In this document: positions 1 through 8,502 of the stretch, one piece after another | Position numbering within the stretch: position 1 is the stretch's first letter | How the letters are laid out: the number at the start of each line of letters is the position of its first letter | Assembly (NCBI GenBank): GCA_021731405.1 | Contig: JAKFXN010000001.1 | Span: forward strand, 1-64,000 | Origin: Candidatus Parcubacteria bacterium | GTDB lineage: Bacteria; Patescibacteria; Paceibacteria; UBA9973; UBA918 | Length of the DNA stretch: 64,000 nt | Reading direction: 5' to 3' | Notes under the pieces: model-generated | Database searches by the model: none | What the model saw: the letters and a program-made list of their open reading frames with translations, nothing else | What the model was told of the DNA's origin: nothing | Translations under genes and position numbers: made by a program

Positions 1-559
1 GTATATCAGCCAAAGCATCTGCCTGTACACTGATGCTTCGCGCAAATACATCAGCGGAAATATACTCCTTTTTTAAAGTCGCTATCGCTTGAAGCACTGG
101 CTTCACATAGTACGTAGGATCACCGTGAGGACGCAGGCGTTTGAAGCTCGTGTCTTCTAAAATGTTTTCGATAATTCGAATCTTTTCCAGCTCTGAAGCT
201 GGTCGTCCGCCCACAATCGCATCGTACGCATCGGGATATCTCTTTATAAGTTCACCAGCAAAGCTGTGAAAGGTATGGATTGGCACATGGTACGCCTCTA
301 CTCCAATAAACTGCGACAGACGTTGTCGCATTGCTCGTACCCCAGACTCAGTAAACGTAAGGGCGAGAATTTGCTCTGGCTTAGTGTCGGTCTTTTGTAA
401 AATATTGGCGATACGGAGAGTTAGTATCTGCGTTTTTCCCGTCCCTGGACCAGCTATCACCATGACAGGCCCATCTATTGCTTCGACCGCAGCGCGCTGT
501 GATTTGTTTAATTTTTCTAGCGCAACTTCAAATTGAGCAGATGACAGGGTCGATTTCAT
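1..559 (-). CDS. uvrD: UvrD/PcrA-family superfamily 1 DNA helicase, N-terminal part (runs off the window)
   Basis: The visible 186 codons encode the start of a superfamily 1A 3'-5' DNA helicase, the family that unwinds DNA in repair and restart. The N-terminus (MKSTLSSAQFEVALEKLNKS) leads into a Q-motif-like segment, then Walker A GPGTGKT at residues 37-43, then motif Ia (LALTFTES) and the TFHSFAGELIKRY segment typical of UvrD/Rep proteins. The C-terminal helicase half lies outside the window. The ATG at 559 is preceded by a TATACT -10 box (567-572) only 7 nt away and by no Shine-Dalgarno, so a leaderless message is likely. It is divergent from the antiporter gene at 676. UvrD, PcrA and Rep cannot be told apart from this part alone. 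Confidence 0.85.
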   Translation of the reverse strand, partial: MKSTLSSAQFEVALEKLNKSQRAAVEAIDGPVMVIAGPGTGKTQILTLRIANILQKTDTKPEQILALTFTESGVRAMRQRLSQFIGVEAYHVPIHTFHSFAGELIKRYPDAYDAIVGGRPASELEKIRIIENILEDTSFKRLRPHGDPTYYVKPVLQAIATLKKEYISADVFARSISVQADALADI

Positions 560-675
560 GCCTAAAAGTATACCACTTTAACCCGCCTGAGGAACTCTCA
601 ATTTACCCAAAATCCTTTGACAAATATAGCCAAGATAAGCTTTGATCTCAAACGGGATAAGTATACTTGCCAGCT
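560..675. promoter_or_regulatory. Divergent promoter region, helicase gene / antiporter gene
   Basis: Two -10-like hexamers face outwards. TATACT on the minus strand (567-572) lies 7 nt before the helicase ATG, and TATACT on the plus strand (662-667) lies 8 nt before the ATG at 676. A plus-strand TTGACA occurs at 617-622 but is not ideally spaced from the plus -10. The short distance from -10 to ATG implies transcripts with almost no 5' leader. Confidence 0.5.
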
Positions 676-2808
676 ATGGGAGGCAGGAGTATAGTAGCGA
701 CTTATCTATGTAAAAATAACTGTACTATGCTAACTGCCAACGCCACTCTCGCCATCTTTACCATGCTCGGAATCTCCAGTCTCGCCATCTTTTGGGCGAA
801 GCGAGTGAAACTACCGCACACCGTATTTTTGGTAGTAATTGGACTAGTGCTTGGCGTAATTGCACAGTTTCCAGCTTTTAGTTTTTTTAGTGAATTTACA
901 CTCACTCCAGAACTTTTGTTCTACCTCCTTCTTCCTACACTTATCTTTGAGTCTGCGTACAACATAAATGTGCGCCGAATGGTGGAAGATACAAAAATCA
1001 TTCTTATATTATCTGTTGTTGGGTTACTGGTATCTACCGTTGTCATTGGTGCAGCTCTCTATTTCATTCTAGCCTTTCTTGGACTTCCTGTACCATTTAT
1101 CGTCACTCTTCTATTTGGAGCCCTCATCTCAGCGACTGACCCAGTAGCGGTGCTCGCCCTCTTTAAAGAATACGGGGCCCCACGACGTCTCTCACTTATC
1201 TTTGAAGGTGAGAGTTTGTTTAATGACGCGACTGCGGTTGCCCTTTTCTTAGTTCTTCTTGAAGTTGCTCAGTTTGGCTACCACGGCTTTGATACTGTCC
1301 TCGAAGGGGTGGTGACATTTACCTCGATGATGATTGGAGGTGTCCTCTTCGGTATCTTGATTGGAGGCATATTTACCAAGCTTGTGGGACTCGCCCGCGA
1401 AAATGAAATTGCTAGTATCACCCTTACGATTGTACTTGCGCACGTTACCTTTATCTTAGCTGAAGTCCTTAGCCACCACCTTCACTTTGGAAACTACCAT
1501 TTTGCCCTCTCCCCAATTATCGCCACTACCGTAGCTGCCCTTCTTATGGGTAACTACGGCCGAAGCAAAATCCACCCACGAGCTGAGGAGTTCGTTGAAA
1601 ACCTCTGGGGGCAACTCGCATTCATGGCCAACTCACTCATTTTTATTTTGATTGGTGTTCTCTTTGTAAACGTCCCAAGCCTAGACGCTTCAATGATTAT
1701 AGTGGTTCTAGTAACTATCCTCCTCGTGGCTATCGCTCGCGCTATATCTATCTACCCAGTAGTTGGTGCCTTCAACATCTTCTCAAACAAAGATTCAAAG
1801 GTACCAATGTCATGGCAGCACTTATTGTCTTGGGGATCACTGCGCGGGGCTCTGGCAGTCACCATGGTACTTCTTATTCCAGACGAGCTTACTTTTGCTG
1901 GTTGGAACCTAGAAATGTCTCCAAAAGACTTCCTTCTAGCGCTCACGGTTGGTTGTATCTTTGCTACTTTGTTTGTAAAAGCAACCACTATTCAGACCTT
2001 TATGCGTCGCCTAAAGCTTGACGCTTTGACTGAAATTGAGAAAGTAGAAGCGCAAGAAGCACGGGCACTCATTCACCATGAGGTACAAGAACGAATTAGT
2101 CACTACAGTGAACGTGGCTACATTGATCCAAAAGTAGCTTCTGAATTCTGCTTGGACCACACTGCAAAGTATGAAGCTGCTTGCAAAGATTTAGAATCAG
2201 CTGACACAAGAGAGCTGTCTCTGCGTGTACTTCGCATGTACGCTATCGGCATTGAGAAAAAACATCTTAAAGAACTGTATCATCACAATGAAGTCAACGA
2301 GTCAGTCTATCGTCGCCTTACAGGCAAACTCCAGCTTCAACTTGAAGCAATTGAGGTTGGTAACCTCGCCCCAAACATGTCTATTCATACAGACGGCAAA
2401 GACGTGTTTGAAGTAATGGCTGGCAGTATCCGGAAGTTCCTCAAACCAAAAACTGAAGAACAAAGGACGAGTGACCTCTACATGTACTACCGCGCGCAGA
2501 CAATCATCTCACGCAAGGTACTAAAGGAACTTACCGCAGTTGAAAAATCGAGCGCAGAACACATCTTCAACGCTGAGGCACTCTCCCACGTACTTGACCT
2601 CTACACCAACTTCCGTGCGCAGTCAGAAAGGAAGATGAATGACTTAGCCGACTCACACCCAGAAATGCACCGACAGCTTTCCCACTCACTAGCTCTTTCT
2701 AGTGTTCATAAAATCGAAGAGACGACGCTTCATGAACTCTATGAACGTCAACTCATAACTCCAAAACTCTACATTACTCTAAAGGAGGAGATTCAAAACA
2801 ACGGATAG
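676..2808 (+). CDS. NhaP/CPA1-type Na+(K+)/H+ antiporter with long cytosolic C-terminal domain
   Basis: A predicted integral membrane cation/proton antiporter of the CPA1 family. The first ~430 residues are a series of about 12-13 hydrophobic helices. They contain the family hallmarks TDP (about residues 154-156) and FEGESLFND with the Asn-Asp pair near 183-184, the residues that bind the exchanged cation in NhaP proteins. The last ~270 residues are hydrophilic and helical and probably form a cytosolic regulatory domain. The ATG at 676 is chosen because a TATACT box ends 8 nt upstream, matching the leaderless pattern of the window. A TTG at 667 or an ATG at 727, which begins directly before the first membrane helix, are alternatives. 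A terminator follows at 2828-2860. The exchanged ion cannot be decided from sequence. Confidence 0.88.
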   Translation: MGGRSIVATYLCKNNCTMLTANATLAIFTMLGISSLAIFWAKRVKLPHTVFLVVIGLVLGVIAQFPAFSFFSEFTLTPELLFYLLLPTLIFESAYNINVRRMVEDTKIILILSVVGLLVSTVVIGAALYFILAFLGLPVPFIVTLLFGALISATDPVAVLALFKEYGAPRRLSLIFEGESLFNDATAVALFLVLLEVAQFGYHGFDTVLEGVVTFTSMMIGGVLFGILIGGIFTKLVGLARENEIASITLTIVLAHVTFILAEVLSHHLHFGNYHFALSPIIATTVAALLMGNYGRSKIHPRAEEFVENLWGQLAFMANSLIFILIGVLFVNVPSLDASMIIVVLVTILLVAIARAISIYPVVGAFNIFSNKDSKVPMSWQHLLSWGSLRGALAVTMVLLIPDELTFAGWNLEMSPKDFLLALTVGCIFATLFVKATTIQTFMRRLKLDALTEIEKVEAQEARALIHHEVQERISHYSERGYIDPKVASEFCLDHTAKYEAACKDLESADTRELSLRVLRMYAIGIEKKHLKELYHHNEVNESVYRRLTGKLQLQLEAIEVGNLAPNMSIHTDGKDVFEVMAGSIRKFLKPKTEEQRTSDLYMYYRAQTIISRKVLKELTAVEKSSAEHIFNAEALSHVLDLYTNFRAQSERKMNDLADSHPEMHRQLSHSLALSSVHKIEETTLHELYERQLITPKLYITLKEEIQNNG

Positions 2809-2827
2809 TACACAAAAGTAGTAAATA

Positions 2828-2860
2828 AAAAACGCTCTCACATGATGAGGGCGTTTTTGT
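2828..2860. terminator. Bidirectional rho-independent terminator
   Basis: AACGCTCTCA (2831-2840) pairs with TGAGGGCGTT (2846-2855) around a 5-nt loop, with one G-U pair. A-rich and T-rich flanks let it act on both strands, ending the antiporter gene on the plus strand and the tiny gene at 2884-3030 on the minus strand. Confidence 0.75.
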
Positions 2861-2883
2861 TGGCAGAAGGTTTCCAGTGCCGA

Positions 2884-3030
2884 CTAGTTGTAGGGTTGTT
2901 TGTAGGGTTGTATTTTGCGCAAAATGCGCTCTTCCAGCGTACCGACTGGTTCAGGCGTGATCGGTTCGTTGAACCAACCAACAAACCACGCAGCGATGGA
3001 ACGAAAAGTATTTGCAAGGAACGACAGCAT
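2884..3030 (-). CDS. Tiny hypothetical protein, 48 residues
   Basis: A 48-codon reading frame beginning MLSFLANTFRSIAAWFVGWF and ending with a lysine- and tyrosine-rich tail. I do not recognise it. The N-terminal ~20 residues form an aromatic amphipathic or membrane-associating helix; the rest is polar (NEPITPEPVGTLEERI). It is called a gene because a full GGAGG Shine-Dalgarno stands 4 nt before the ATG, a terminator lies directly downstream (2828-2860), and a 34-nt perfect palindrome sits just upstream (3054-3087). It is divergent from the gene at 3201. The plus-strand frame over the same bases lacks such signals. Confidence 0.55.
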   Translation of the reverse strand: MLSFLANTFRSIAAWFVGWFNEPITPEPVGTLEERILRKIQPYKQPYN

Positions 3031-3053
3031 GTTTCCTCCGTAAAGCTGTTAGA

Positions 3054-3087
3054 TTGACATGATGCCATAAATATGGCATCATGTCAA
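3054..3087. promoter_or_regulatory. Perfect 34-nt palindrome between divergent small genes (candidate operator)
   Basis: TTGACATGATGCCATA (3054-3069) is followed by AA and then its exact reverse complement (3072-3087). Each end presents a consensus TTGACA -35 hexamer, one on each strand. There is no T-run, so a terminator is unlikely. It lies 24 nt upstream of the tiny minus-strand gene and 114 nt upstream of the plus-strand gene at 3201. A dimeric repressor site controlling both genes is the simplest reading, but no regulator is identified here. Confidence 0.5.
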
Positions 3088-3200
3088 TCGGTTACTTCCA
3101 GCTGTGTTTAGTCACTCTTGTTATAAAAAATAAGAAGAGTACTATATCGGCTGGACAGGATAGTCCAAAATAAGTTCCCCCCAAATCAACTGAGGATGTT

Positions 3201-3830
3201 ATGAAAAACGACAACGGGTTTCTGTTTGCATTTTCTGGCCAGCGGGCCAACAAAAAAGAGTTGGTCTTCAACGAAGTGCAGCGACAGATGCGGGAGAAAT
3301 ACCCAGATCTGCCAGTTCTCTTCATGGATGACATCGTCTCCAAGAAGCCCTTGCCAACCAAATGGAGCGAGGCGCATCGGGCACGTCATCCCACCTCTCG
3401 CCTGTTGGAAGCCTTCGTCGAGTTCAACGAAGCTGGTATCACGAAGATTCGACCGGCCATTGAGGCTGGTTACACCGTCGTGACGCTACGCTATGGGTTG
3501 GACGTGTTCCTTGACTCGATTGCAGAGACAGATTGCTCGCAGGCGAAAAGTGAGGCCGCCGAACTCTGGCACAAGCACCTTGTGCCGGCGCGAGTCATTC
3601 GCGGTACCCCGAAGCCGCAGTATCTCATCAACCAGGTACTGAAGCCAACCGAAGACAACGTGCTTGAACTCTGTTCTCGCCAAGAACGAGACATCAAGGA
3701 GTATTTCGAAGGCACTGGTCAAAAGCCGCCGATTTATCTCACCGGCATGACAGTAGAGCAGTGCGCCGAGGAAGCGATTCAACACATCATCGCTTCCTTT
3801 GCTCAGTGTCGCAACACTGCCACAGCCTGA
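3201..3830 (+). CDS. Thymidylate-kinase-like P-loop protein with degenerate motifs (hypothetical)
   Basis: A 209-residue soluble protein. The fold order resembles dTMP kinase: a beta strand and loop at the N-terminus (FLFAFSGQRANKKELVF, where the kinase P-loop would be), a strand with LPVLFMDD, and then a helix-strand segment RLLEAFVEFNEAGITKIRPA followed by IEAGYTVVTLRYGLD. The last segment parallels the kinase region with a DR(Y/H) motif. The P-loop lacks a clear GxxGxGK(S/T), and the Asp of the DR motif is Leu. It may therefore be an inactive or divergent nucleotide kinase. The start has a GAGG Shine-Dalgarno 5 nt before the ATG, and a strong terminator follows (3847-3887). Its codons look richer in G and C than those of the neighbours, which fits an acquired or stand-alone cassette. 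Confidence 0.6.
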   Translation: MKNDNGFLFAFSGQRANKKELVFNEVQRQMREKYPDLPVLFMDDIVSKKPLPTKWSEAHRARHPTSRLLEAFVEFNEAGITKIRPAIEAGYTVVTLRYGLDVFLDSIAETDCSQAKSEAAELWHKHLVPARVIRGTPKPQYLINQVLKPTEDNVLELCSRQERDIKEYFEGTGQKPPIYLTGMTVEQCAEEAIQHIIASFAQCRNTATA

Positions 3831-3846
3831 CGGAAGGAAGCTTCCC

Positions 3847-3887
3847 AAAACCCCGCCCTGCGCAACTGCGCATGGCGGGGTTTTTTT
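3847..3887 (+). terminator. Rho-independent terminator after the kinase-like gene
   Basis: AAAACCCCGCC pairs with GGCGGGGTTTT around a loop that itself contains TGCGCA repeats, followed by a run of seven T. It ends the gene at 3201-3830. Confidence 0.85.
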
Positions 3888-3915
3888 ATTCTCTCTTTAT
3901 TGTCCCCTTTACTAT

Positions 3916-5763
3916 TTAAGAGGATTTATAAGCCACCTCGTGATACGTTTTTAGATGAGGTCCAAAAAATACTTTGGCGAAGAGACGGATGATAGCAACA
4001 CCTGATATTACGTAAGCGATTCCAAACAAGACAATCTGGAGCATATGCTCACCATGAATAGTACTCAGGAGAATTTCTTGTCCCAAAAAGGACGGGGTTA
4101 TCGGAAAAGCCATAAAACACAGACTTATAATAAAGAAGAAGTTACCTAGACGAGGATACTCGTAGATATGCCCATAGAAATTGGCAAAGCTGTCTTTTTC
4201 CTTAATCTGCAGATAATGAAGTACCCCGTAGCCAAGGACAAAAGCGATTCCTATGCCAAGTGCATACATGAGGAGCGGAGCGAGGTTTTCTGGAGACGCT
4301 AAGAAAAGAAAAGTGATGATGTATAGATGTCCAAGTAAAATAAGGTTCCAGGCAGCCTTCATTTTTCCTTGAACAGAAAAAGCTCGAAGATACATGAGTA
4401 TACTCATACCAGCTGCAGCGTCCCCAAGGAGAGCAACGGCTGAAGAAGATGTCTCTACGGTAGTACCTACGTAAACAGAGACGGCAAAGAAGAGTACGAA
4501 AAGTGCATATAGTAGCGGGATACTAAGGAAGCTGGTAAGTTGCCCAATGGCTTTTAATGGTTTCCATAGATAATCTGACATTAGCCTGTCCATATTCCAT
4601 TCCTTAATCGCTAAAATATAAAGCGACGAACGAATACGTCCTAAGAAATTTTGTCCAATCTTTTGTGGCGGGAGAACAAAATGATAGAACTGTTCATGAA
4701 TAAGATAACTGAGTATAGATGGCGAAATAAGTAGTTGATAGGTACGGAGTAGTGCATTACTAGCAAAATGGATGAGGACTAGCCAATGTAAACCAAGGGC
4801 TAATTCCATGAACATAATGCCGATCTGTGTCACCGAAGCGTAAGCAATTTGTGTCTTAATCGAAGACTGAACCCGAGCAATAGAGGTGCAAATGAGAGCA
4901 GTGAGTAGTCCGAAAAAGAAGACTAAGCCTCTCACTGTGATACTGCCTTCCCATAAAGGAAAAGTGCGTAGGAGTACAAATAACCCCATATGCACGGAAA
5001 GAGCCCCATAAAAAATGGCACTAGAAGTAGTAGGGCCTTCCATAGCTCTTGGTAACCAATAGGAAAACGGGAACTGTGCGGATTTTACCAACGCCACAAC
5101 AAGGAGGAGGAGTCCGAGAATCGTGAGGTCATTACCATGTTTACTCACTAACTCTGTAAGGTCTGAGAAATTAATGTTGTCTTCAAACACATGGTGCGCA
5201 TACCAAAGTGCCAAGAGAAGGCATGCGTCGGCAATACGATAGAGAGAAAATACCTTTAAAGCATTTTTTACTGGGAGATAGCGATCGCGATAGAACGCAA
5301 TGAGTAAGAAGGAAGTGATTCCAATGAATTCCCATCCAATGAATAAGGTTTCAAAATTACCAGCAAAAACGATGAGGCTTAAACCAGAAAAGAACAAAAG
5401 GATAGTAGCAAAGAAACGTTTGAACCCACGGTCACGGTGCATATAAAAAGTACTGAACCGCATGACGAGAAGGGTCGTAATACACGTCATAGCAAAAAAT
5501 ACTGTTCCTGTTAGATCAAAAAAGAACTGGAGCGTAAAGGTGTAGTTTGCACTCTCATAGATAGTGATTCCATGCTCAGCAATATCGGCAAACCCCTGCT
5601 TTCCCCAATCTATGCAGAAGTAGATAAAAAGCAAGAAGCTAGCTAGAACACTAGAGAAAGCAGTATGGGCAATAAGTTTCTCCTGTTTCTTCGGTATAAG
5701 TAAACACGCAAGAAATCCAAGGAGCGGTATGAGCACAAAAAGCTCGATTAAGGAAAATGTCAT
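3916..5763 (-). CDS. dabB: DabB-like membrane subunit (NuoL/Mrp-antiporter family)
   Basis: A 615-residue polytopic membrane protein of the proton-pumping oxidoreductase/antiporter family (NuoL, MrpA, DabB). The conserved Glu of GWEFIG is E145 and the conserved Lys of ALVKSAQFPF is K227; both correspond to the proton-path residues of NuoL. PTTSSAIFYGA replaces the usual PTPVSALIH. The ATG at 5763 lies 4 nt after the dabA stop and starts directly with a membrane helix, so it is preferred over upstream in-frame codons inside dabA. No other complex I gene is nearby, and the partner is the DUF2309 protein DabA. The pair is therefore read as a DAB-type inorganic carbon transporter, in which this subunit would couple cation flow to the DabA reaction. 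Confidence 0.85.
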   Translation of the reverse strand: MTFSLIELFVLIPLLGFLACLLIPKKQEKLIAHTAFSSVLASFLLFIYFCIDWGKQGFADIAEHGITIYESANYTFTLQFFFDLTGTVFFAMTCITTLLVMRFSTFYMHRDRGFKRFFATILLFFSGLSLIVFAGNFETLFIGWEFIGITSFLLIAFYRDRYLPVKNALKVFSLYRIADACLLLALWYAHHVFEDNINFSDLTELVSKHGNDLTILGLLLLVVALVKSAQFPFSYWLPRAMEGPTTSSAIFYGALSVHMGLFVLLRTFPLWEGSITVRGLVFFFGLLTALICTSIARVQSSIKTQIAYASVTQIGIMFMELALGLHWLVLIHFASNALLRTYQLLISPSILSYLIHEQFYHFVLPPQKIGQNFLGRIRSSLYILAIKEWNMDRLMSDYLWKPLKAIGQLTSFLSIPLLYALFVLFFAVSVYVGTTVETSSSAVALLGDAAAGMSILMYLRAFSVQGKMKAAWNLILLGHLYIITFLFLASPENLAPLLMYALGIGIAFVLGYGVLHYLQIKEKDSFANFYGHIYEYPRLGNFFFIISLCFMAFPITPSFLGQEILLSTIHGEHMLQIVLFGIAYVISGVAIIRLFAKVFFGPHLKTYHEVAYKSS

Positions 5764-5767
5764 ATTG

Positions 5768-8326
5768 TTATTTCTTAAGAAGGTGAACGGACATATTCTC
5801 TTTAGTAGCATCCAAAATATAATTGGACTCCATTCCGGAGACTGACTCTATCGTCTTACTAATATCCTCTACTGAACTAACCTCTCCCGTGAGTGGTGTA
5901 TACGGAACAAACGCACCGTTTTTGAAACGGAAAAACGAAGTCGTATGGGGGTTATACACCACTAGGTGTACCCATTCATTAATAAACCACTCATACAGTG
6001 CTGGAGTAGCAGAAATGACTGATAGTACCACTTTCGGATCCTGCTCCACAATCATCAGTAATCGAACAGGATCATGTACTTCAATCATTTGCAGTGGTAA
6101 TCCTGCCCGCAAGTCACCGTCACTACTATTAGAAACACCAATCAGTCCCATGACGTTGTGAGGAAGCTTTGTCCCGGCCCCTAGTTTGGAATTATCCATC
6201 CGTGAGAAATAGTACTCAAGGTTAATTCCGCCACAAACCACAGGGAGAGGGGCAATAACCCCAGCCAAAATCTTTCCCTCAGGATCACTCTTGTAGTCAT
6301 AGGAGTTGAGAAAAGATCGGCGGTCAAGGAAGAGATCTTTAGTGAGCTCTCTATTCCCCACCACACAGACAGCGTTCGTTCCATGACCAAGCTCTGGCCT
6401 TGGTTCAAAATATGAGACCGAACGACGTTTAATATCCCTTCGTATTCGCTTAAGGGAATTTTTTGTATTAATGGACATAAAGCGCCTTGACCGTTCTTTA
6501 GCGTTAAGGTCGAGCGCTTTTTCAAAGAGAATTTTGTTCTTTTCGTGCTCCCGCCGATTTGCCTCTGAAAGAATTTCTTCATCATAAAAAGCAATCTCAT
6601 CGCTGGCAGTATCATGCAGTCCACCTAAAAATTGAGTGCCTTCGGGTATAACAATGCCTCGTTCTTTTAAAAGTGTCCGGACCGGTACATAGTTTGCCAT
6701 CCAAGAAAAAACACGAGCGTTAACTGCTCCTGGGCGACCACTACAAGCTCCGCAGTCATGTGCTCCATGATGGGGGTTGTTGGCACTACTGGATCCGTGA
6801 CCAAGCAGGTACACGAGTGGAGAGAAGTTATGGGTCAATCCAATGCCCCGAAGAATTTTTTCGACCCGGACAGCCATTTCTTCCACGGTAAAGCCTATTT
6901 GTAAATCGTGGGTTTTGTCCCGTTCCCCGCTATAGAGAATAGTGAGTTCCCCTCGAGGGTCCATGTGTGAAAAAGCATCAGCGATAGCCGGACTCATAGT
7001 AGGCCGGAGCAAGTTAGCAAACAATTTTCCAAAGGAAGCCAATCCAAGAAAATAAGAAGAAACGAACCCGCGAACAAAAGTGTGAGAATTTTTACTATAC
7101 ATAATCTCTTTTGCTCGTTTATGCTTCACTGCTTTTTCCACCTCCTTAATAAGGTAACGCGGAGTGACTGGAGCCGGACAGAGTTTTTCATGGAACTTGG
7201 CATGAGCGGGGCGGAAATAAAATTCCACACCAAAGAAGCCCGGAGCCCCGAGTGTCTCGCAGTTTGGGTCGACACTTTCAATATATGTCCGTAAAGAATA
7301 TTCTCGCTCATCAATACAAAAGATAGCCTGGAAACTCTTCTGCTGCGGAGAAGAAGGAAGCAGCCCTCGCTCTGCTACTGCTTGCATACCCCGGAGCACC
7401 ATATCGTAGTAACTCCACTCAAAAGCATCTTGCCAAATTTTGAGGACTTCCTGTACTTCACTTAGCTTCACGTCAGTGAAAATATCAACCGGAACGATGT
7501 TCGTCTTTAGACCCAGAGGCTGCCACTCTTCCCCTAATGCATGATCAAGAGCATCAATTTCAAGAAGAAGTTCCAAGTGAATAAAATCAGAAAGAGAAAC
7601 ATTTTTAGGATAATAAAGAGTTTCCGGACGCTCTTCTATCGTAGCCACAATTCCAGACCATCCTCGATGAGAAAACTGTTGATCATAAATATATGCTTCA
7701 AAGTATTCTTTTTTTCCTACTAGAATTGAAAGTAGTTGCTCTATGGTACAAGAACGATCTTGAAGAAGCGTGCGTGCTCGCTTACCTTTAAAAAAACTAG
7801 CGAAGCTACCTTGTTCTAGGGTGCGTACAGCGTTTAGAAGTCCAGTCTGCTCAAAGGGGAAAGGAGAAATAGCAATACCTTGGTCCAGATAGCTACAGAG
7901 AATACGAAATAGTAACGGTTGAACCAAATCATCCAAATCTACGGAGTACACATGTTTCCATTCCCGACGTAGCTTCCCAACTCGCGCCCGGATACTCCAA
8001 TCGTAGGTTTGATTAAGAGTCTTTTCCTTCCATTCTTGTACCAATTCACTTCCTTTCCGTTCCCGAATAACGCGATCAAGTACATCTTCGGAAATACGCT
8101 TTTGTGAGTAGAGCTGACGATATTCAGACAAAGAAAAAGTGACTTGGTAGCCAAAGATTTGCGAAGCTTTAAAAATTGCATCGTAAAACTTCATATCCTG
8201 AAAGGCATGAAGAGTGTTGTGGTGAACAAAATCTTTTAGTGGTCCCTGAGATGGAAGATAGTGCCGCAAAGTATGCAGAGCATCGGCTTCGTTAAAACTC
8301 GTTTTTTTTGTGACAACAGTTGACAT
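5768..8326 (-). CDS. dabA: DabA-like protein (DUF2309), putative inorganic carbon transporter subunit
   Basis: An 852-residue cytosolic protein of the DUF2309/DabA family. In characterised DAB complexes DabA is a zinc-dependent, carbonic-anhydrase-like subunit that, energised by DabB, converts CO2 to bicarbonate in one direction. The proposed zinc ligands are all present: C337 and D339 in the FCIDERE motif, H510 in LLGHGSSS, and C525 in HDCGAC, with the 15-residue H-to-C spacing of the family. It is the first gene of the dabA-dabB operon. A good promoter lies at 8449-8477, leaving a leader of about 115 nt without an obvious Shine-Dalgarno. The family call is strong. The physiological substrate in this organism is inferred. 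Confidence 0.88.
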   Translation of the reverse strand: MSTVVTKKTSFNEADALHTLRHYLPSQGPLKDFVHHNTLHAFQDMKFYDAIFKASQIFGYQVTFSLSEYRQLYSQKRISEDVLDRVIRERKGSELVQEWKEKTLNQTYDWSIRARVGKLRREWKHVYSVDLDDLVQPLLFRILCSYLDQGIAISPFPFEQTGLLNAVRTLEQGSFASFFKGKRARTLLQDRSCTIEQLLSILVGKKEYFEAYIYDQQFSHRGWSGIVATIEERPETLYYPKNVSLSDFIHLELLLEIDALDHALGEEWQPLGLKTNIVPVDIFTDVKLSEVQEVLKIWQDAFEWSYYDMVLRGMQAVAERGLLPSSPQQKSFQAIFCIDEREYSLRTYIESVDPNCETLGAPGFFGVEFYFRPAHAKFHEKLCPAPVTPRYLIKEVEKAVKHKRAKEIMYSKNSHTFVRGFVSSYFLGLASFGKLFANLLRPTMSPAIADAFSHMDPRGELTILYSGERDKTHDLQIGFTVEEMAVRVEKILRGIGLTHNFSPLVYLLGHGSSSANNPHHGAHDCGACSGRPGAVNARVFSWMANYVPVRTLLKERGIVIPEGTQFLGGLHDTASDEIAFYDEEILSEANRREHEKNKILFEKALDLNAKERSRRFMSINTKNSLKRIRRDIKRRSVSYFEPRPELGHGTNAVCVVGNRELTKDLFLDRRSFLNSYDYKSDPEGKILAGVIAPLPVVCGGINLEYYFSRMDNSKLGAGTKLPHNVMGLIGVSNSSDGDLRAGLPLQMIEVHDPVRLLMIVEQDPKVVLSVISATPALYEWFINEWVHLVVYNPHTTSFFRFKNGAFVPYTPLTGEVSSVEDISKTIESVSGMESNYILDATKENMSVHLLKK

Positions 8327-8448
8327 AAAATGAATAATTTTAAGAGGTAAAGATTAAAAATCTCCACCAAAGGATGGGGTGAAACGGAAGAAGTTCCACA
8401 TCTCAGGAAAGAAAGAGGTAGAACAAGGTCAAAGTCACTCGCGGAGTG

Positions 8449-8477
8449 ATATTATCACTTCTTGATGATTTCCTCAA
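8449..8477 (-). promoter_or_regulatory. dabAB promoter with a dyad over the -10 box
   Basis: On the minus strand TTGAGG (8472-8477) and TAATAT (8449-8454) are separated by 17 nt, with a TGA before the -10. The -10 lies within the short inverted repeat GTGAT-AAT-ATCAC, a place where a repressor could act. Between 8327 and 8448 I see only the dabA leader and no further gene. Confidence 0.55.
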
Positions 8478-8502
8478 TAAATAAGTATTGGGGCACAAGG
8501 CG

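Noticed and set aside
3916..5763. NADH dehydrogenase subunit L as part of a respiratory complex I
   Set aside because: No other nuo genes are present and the partner gene is dabA; the DabB reading explains the pair better.
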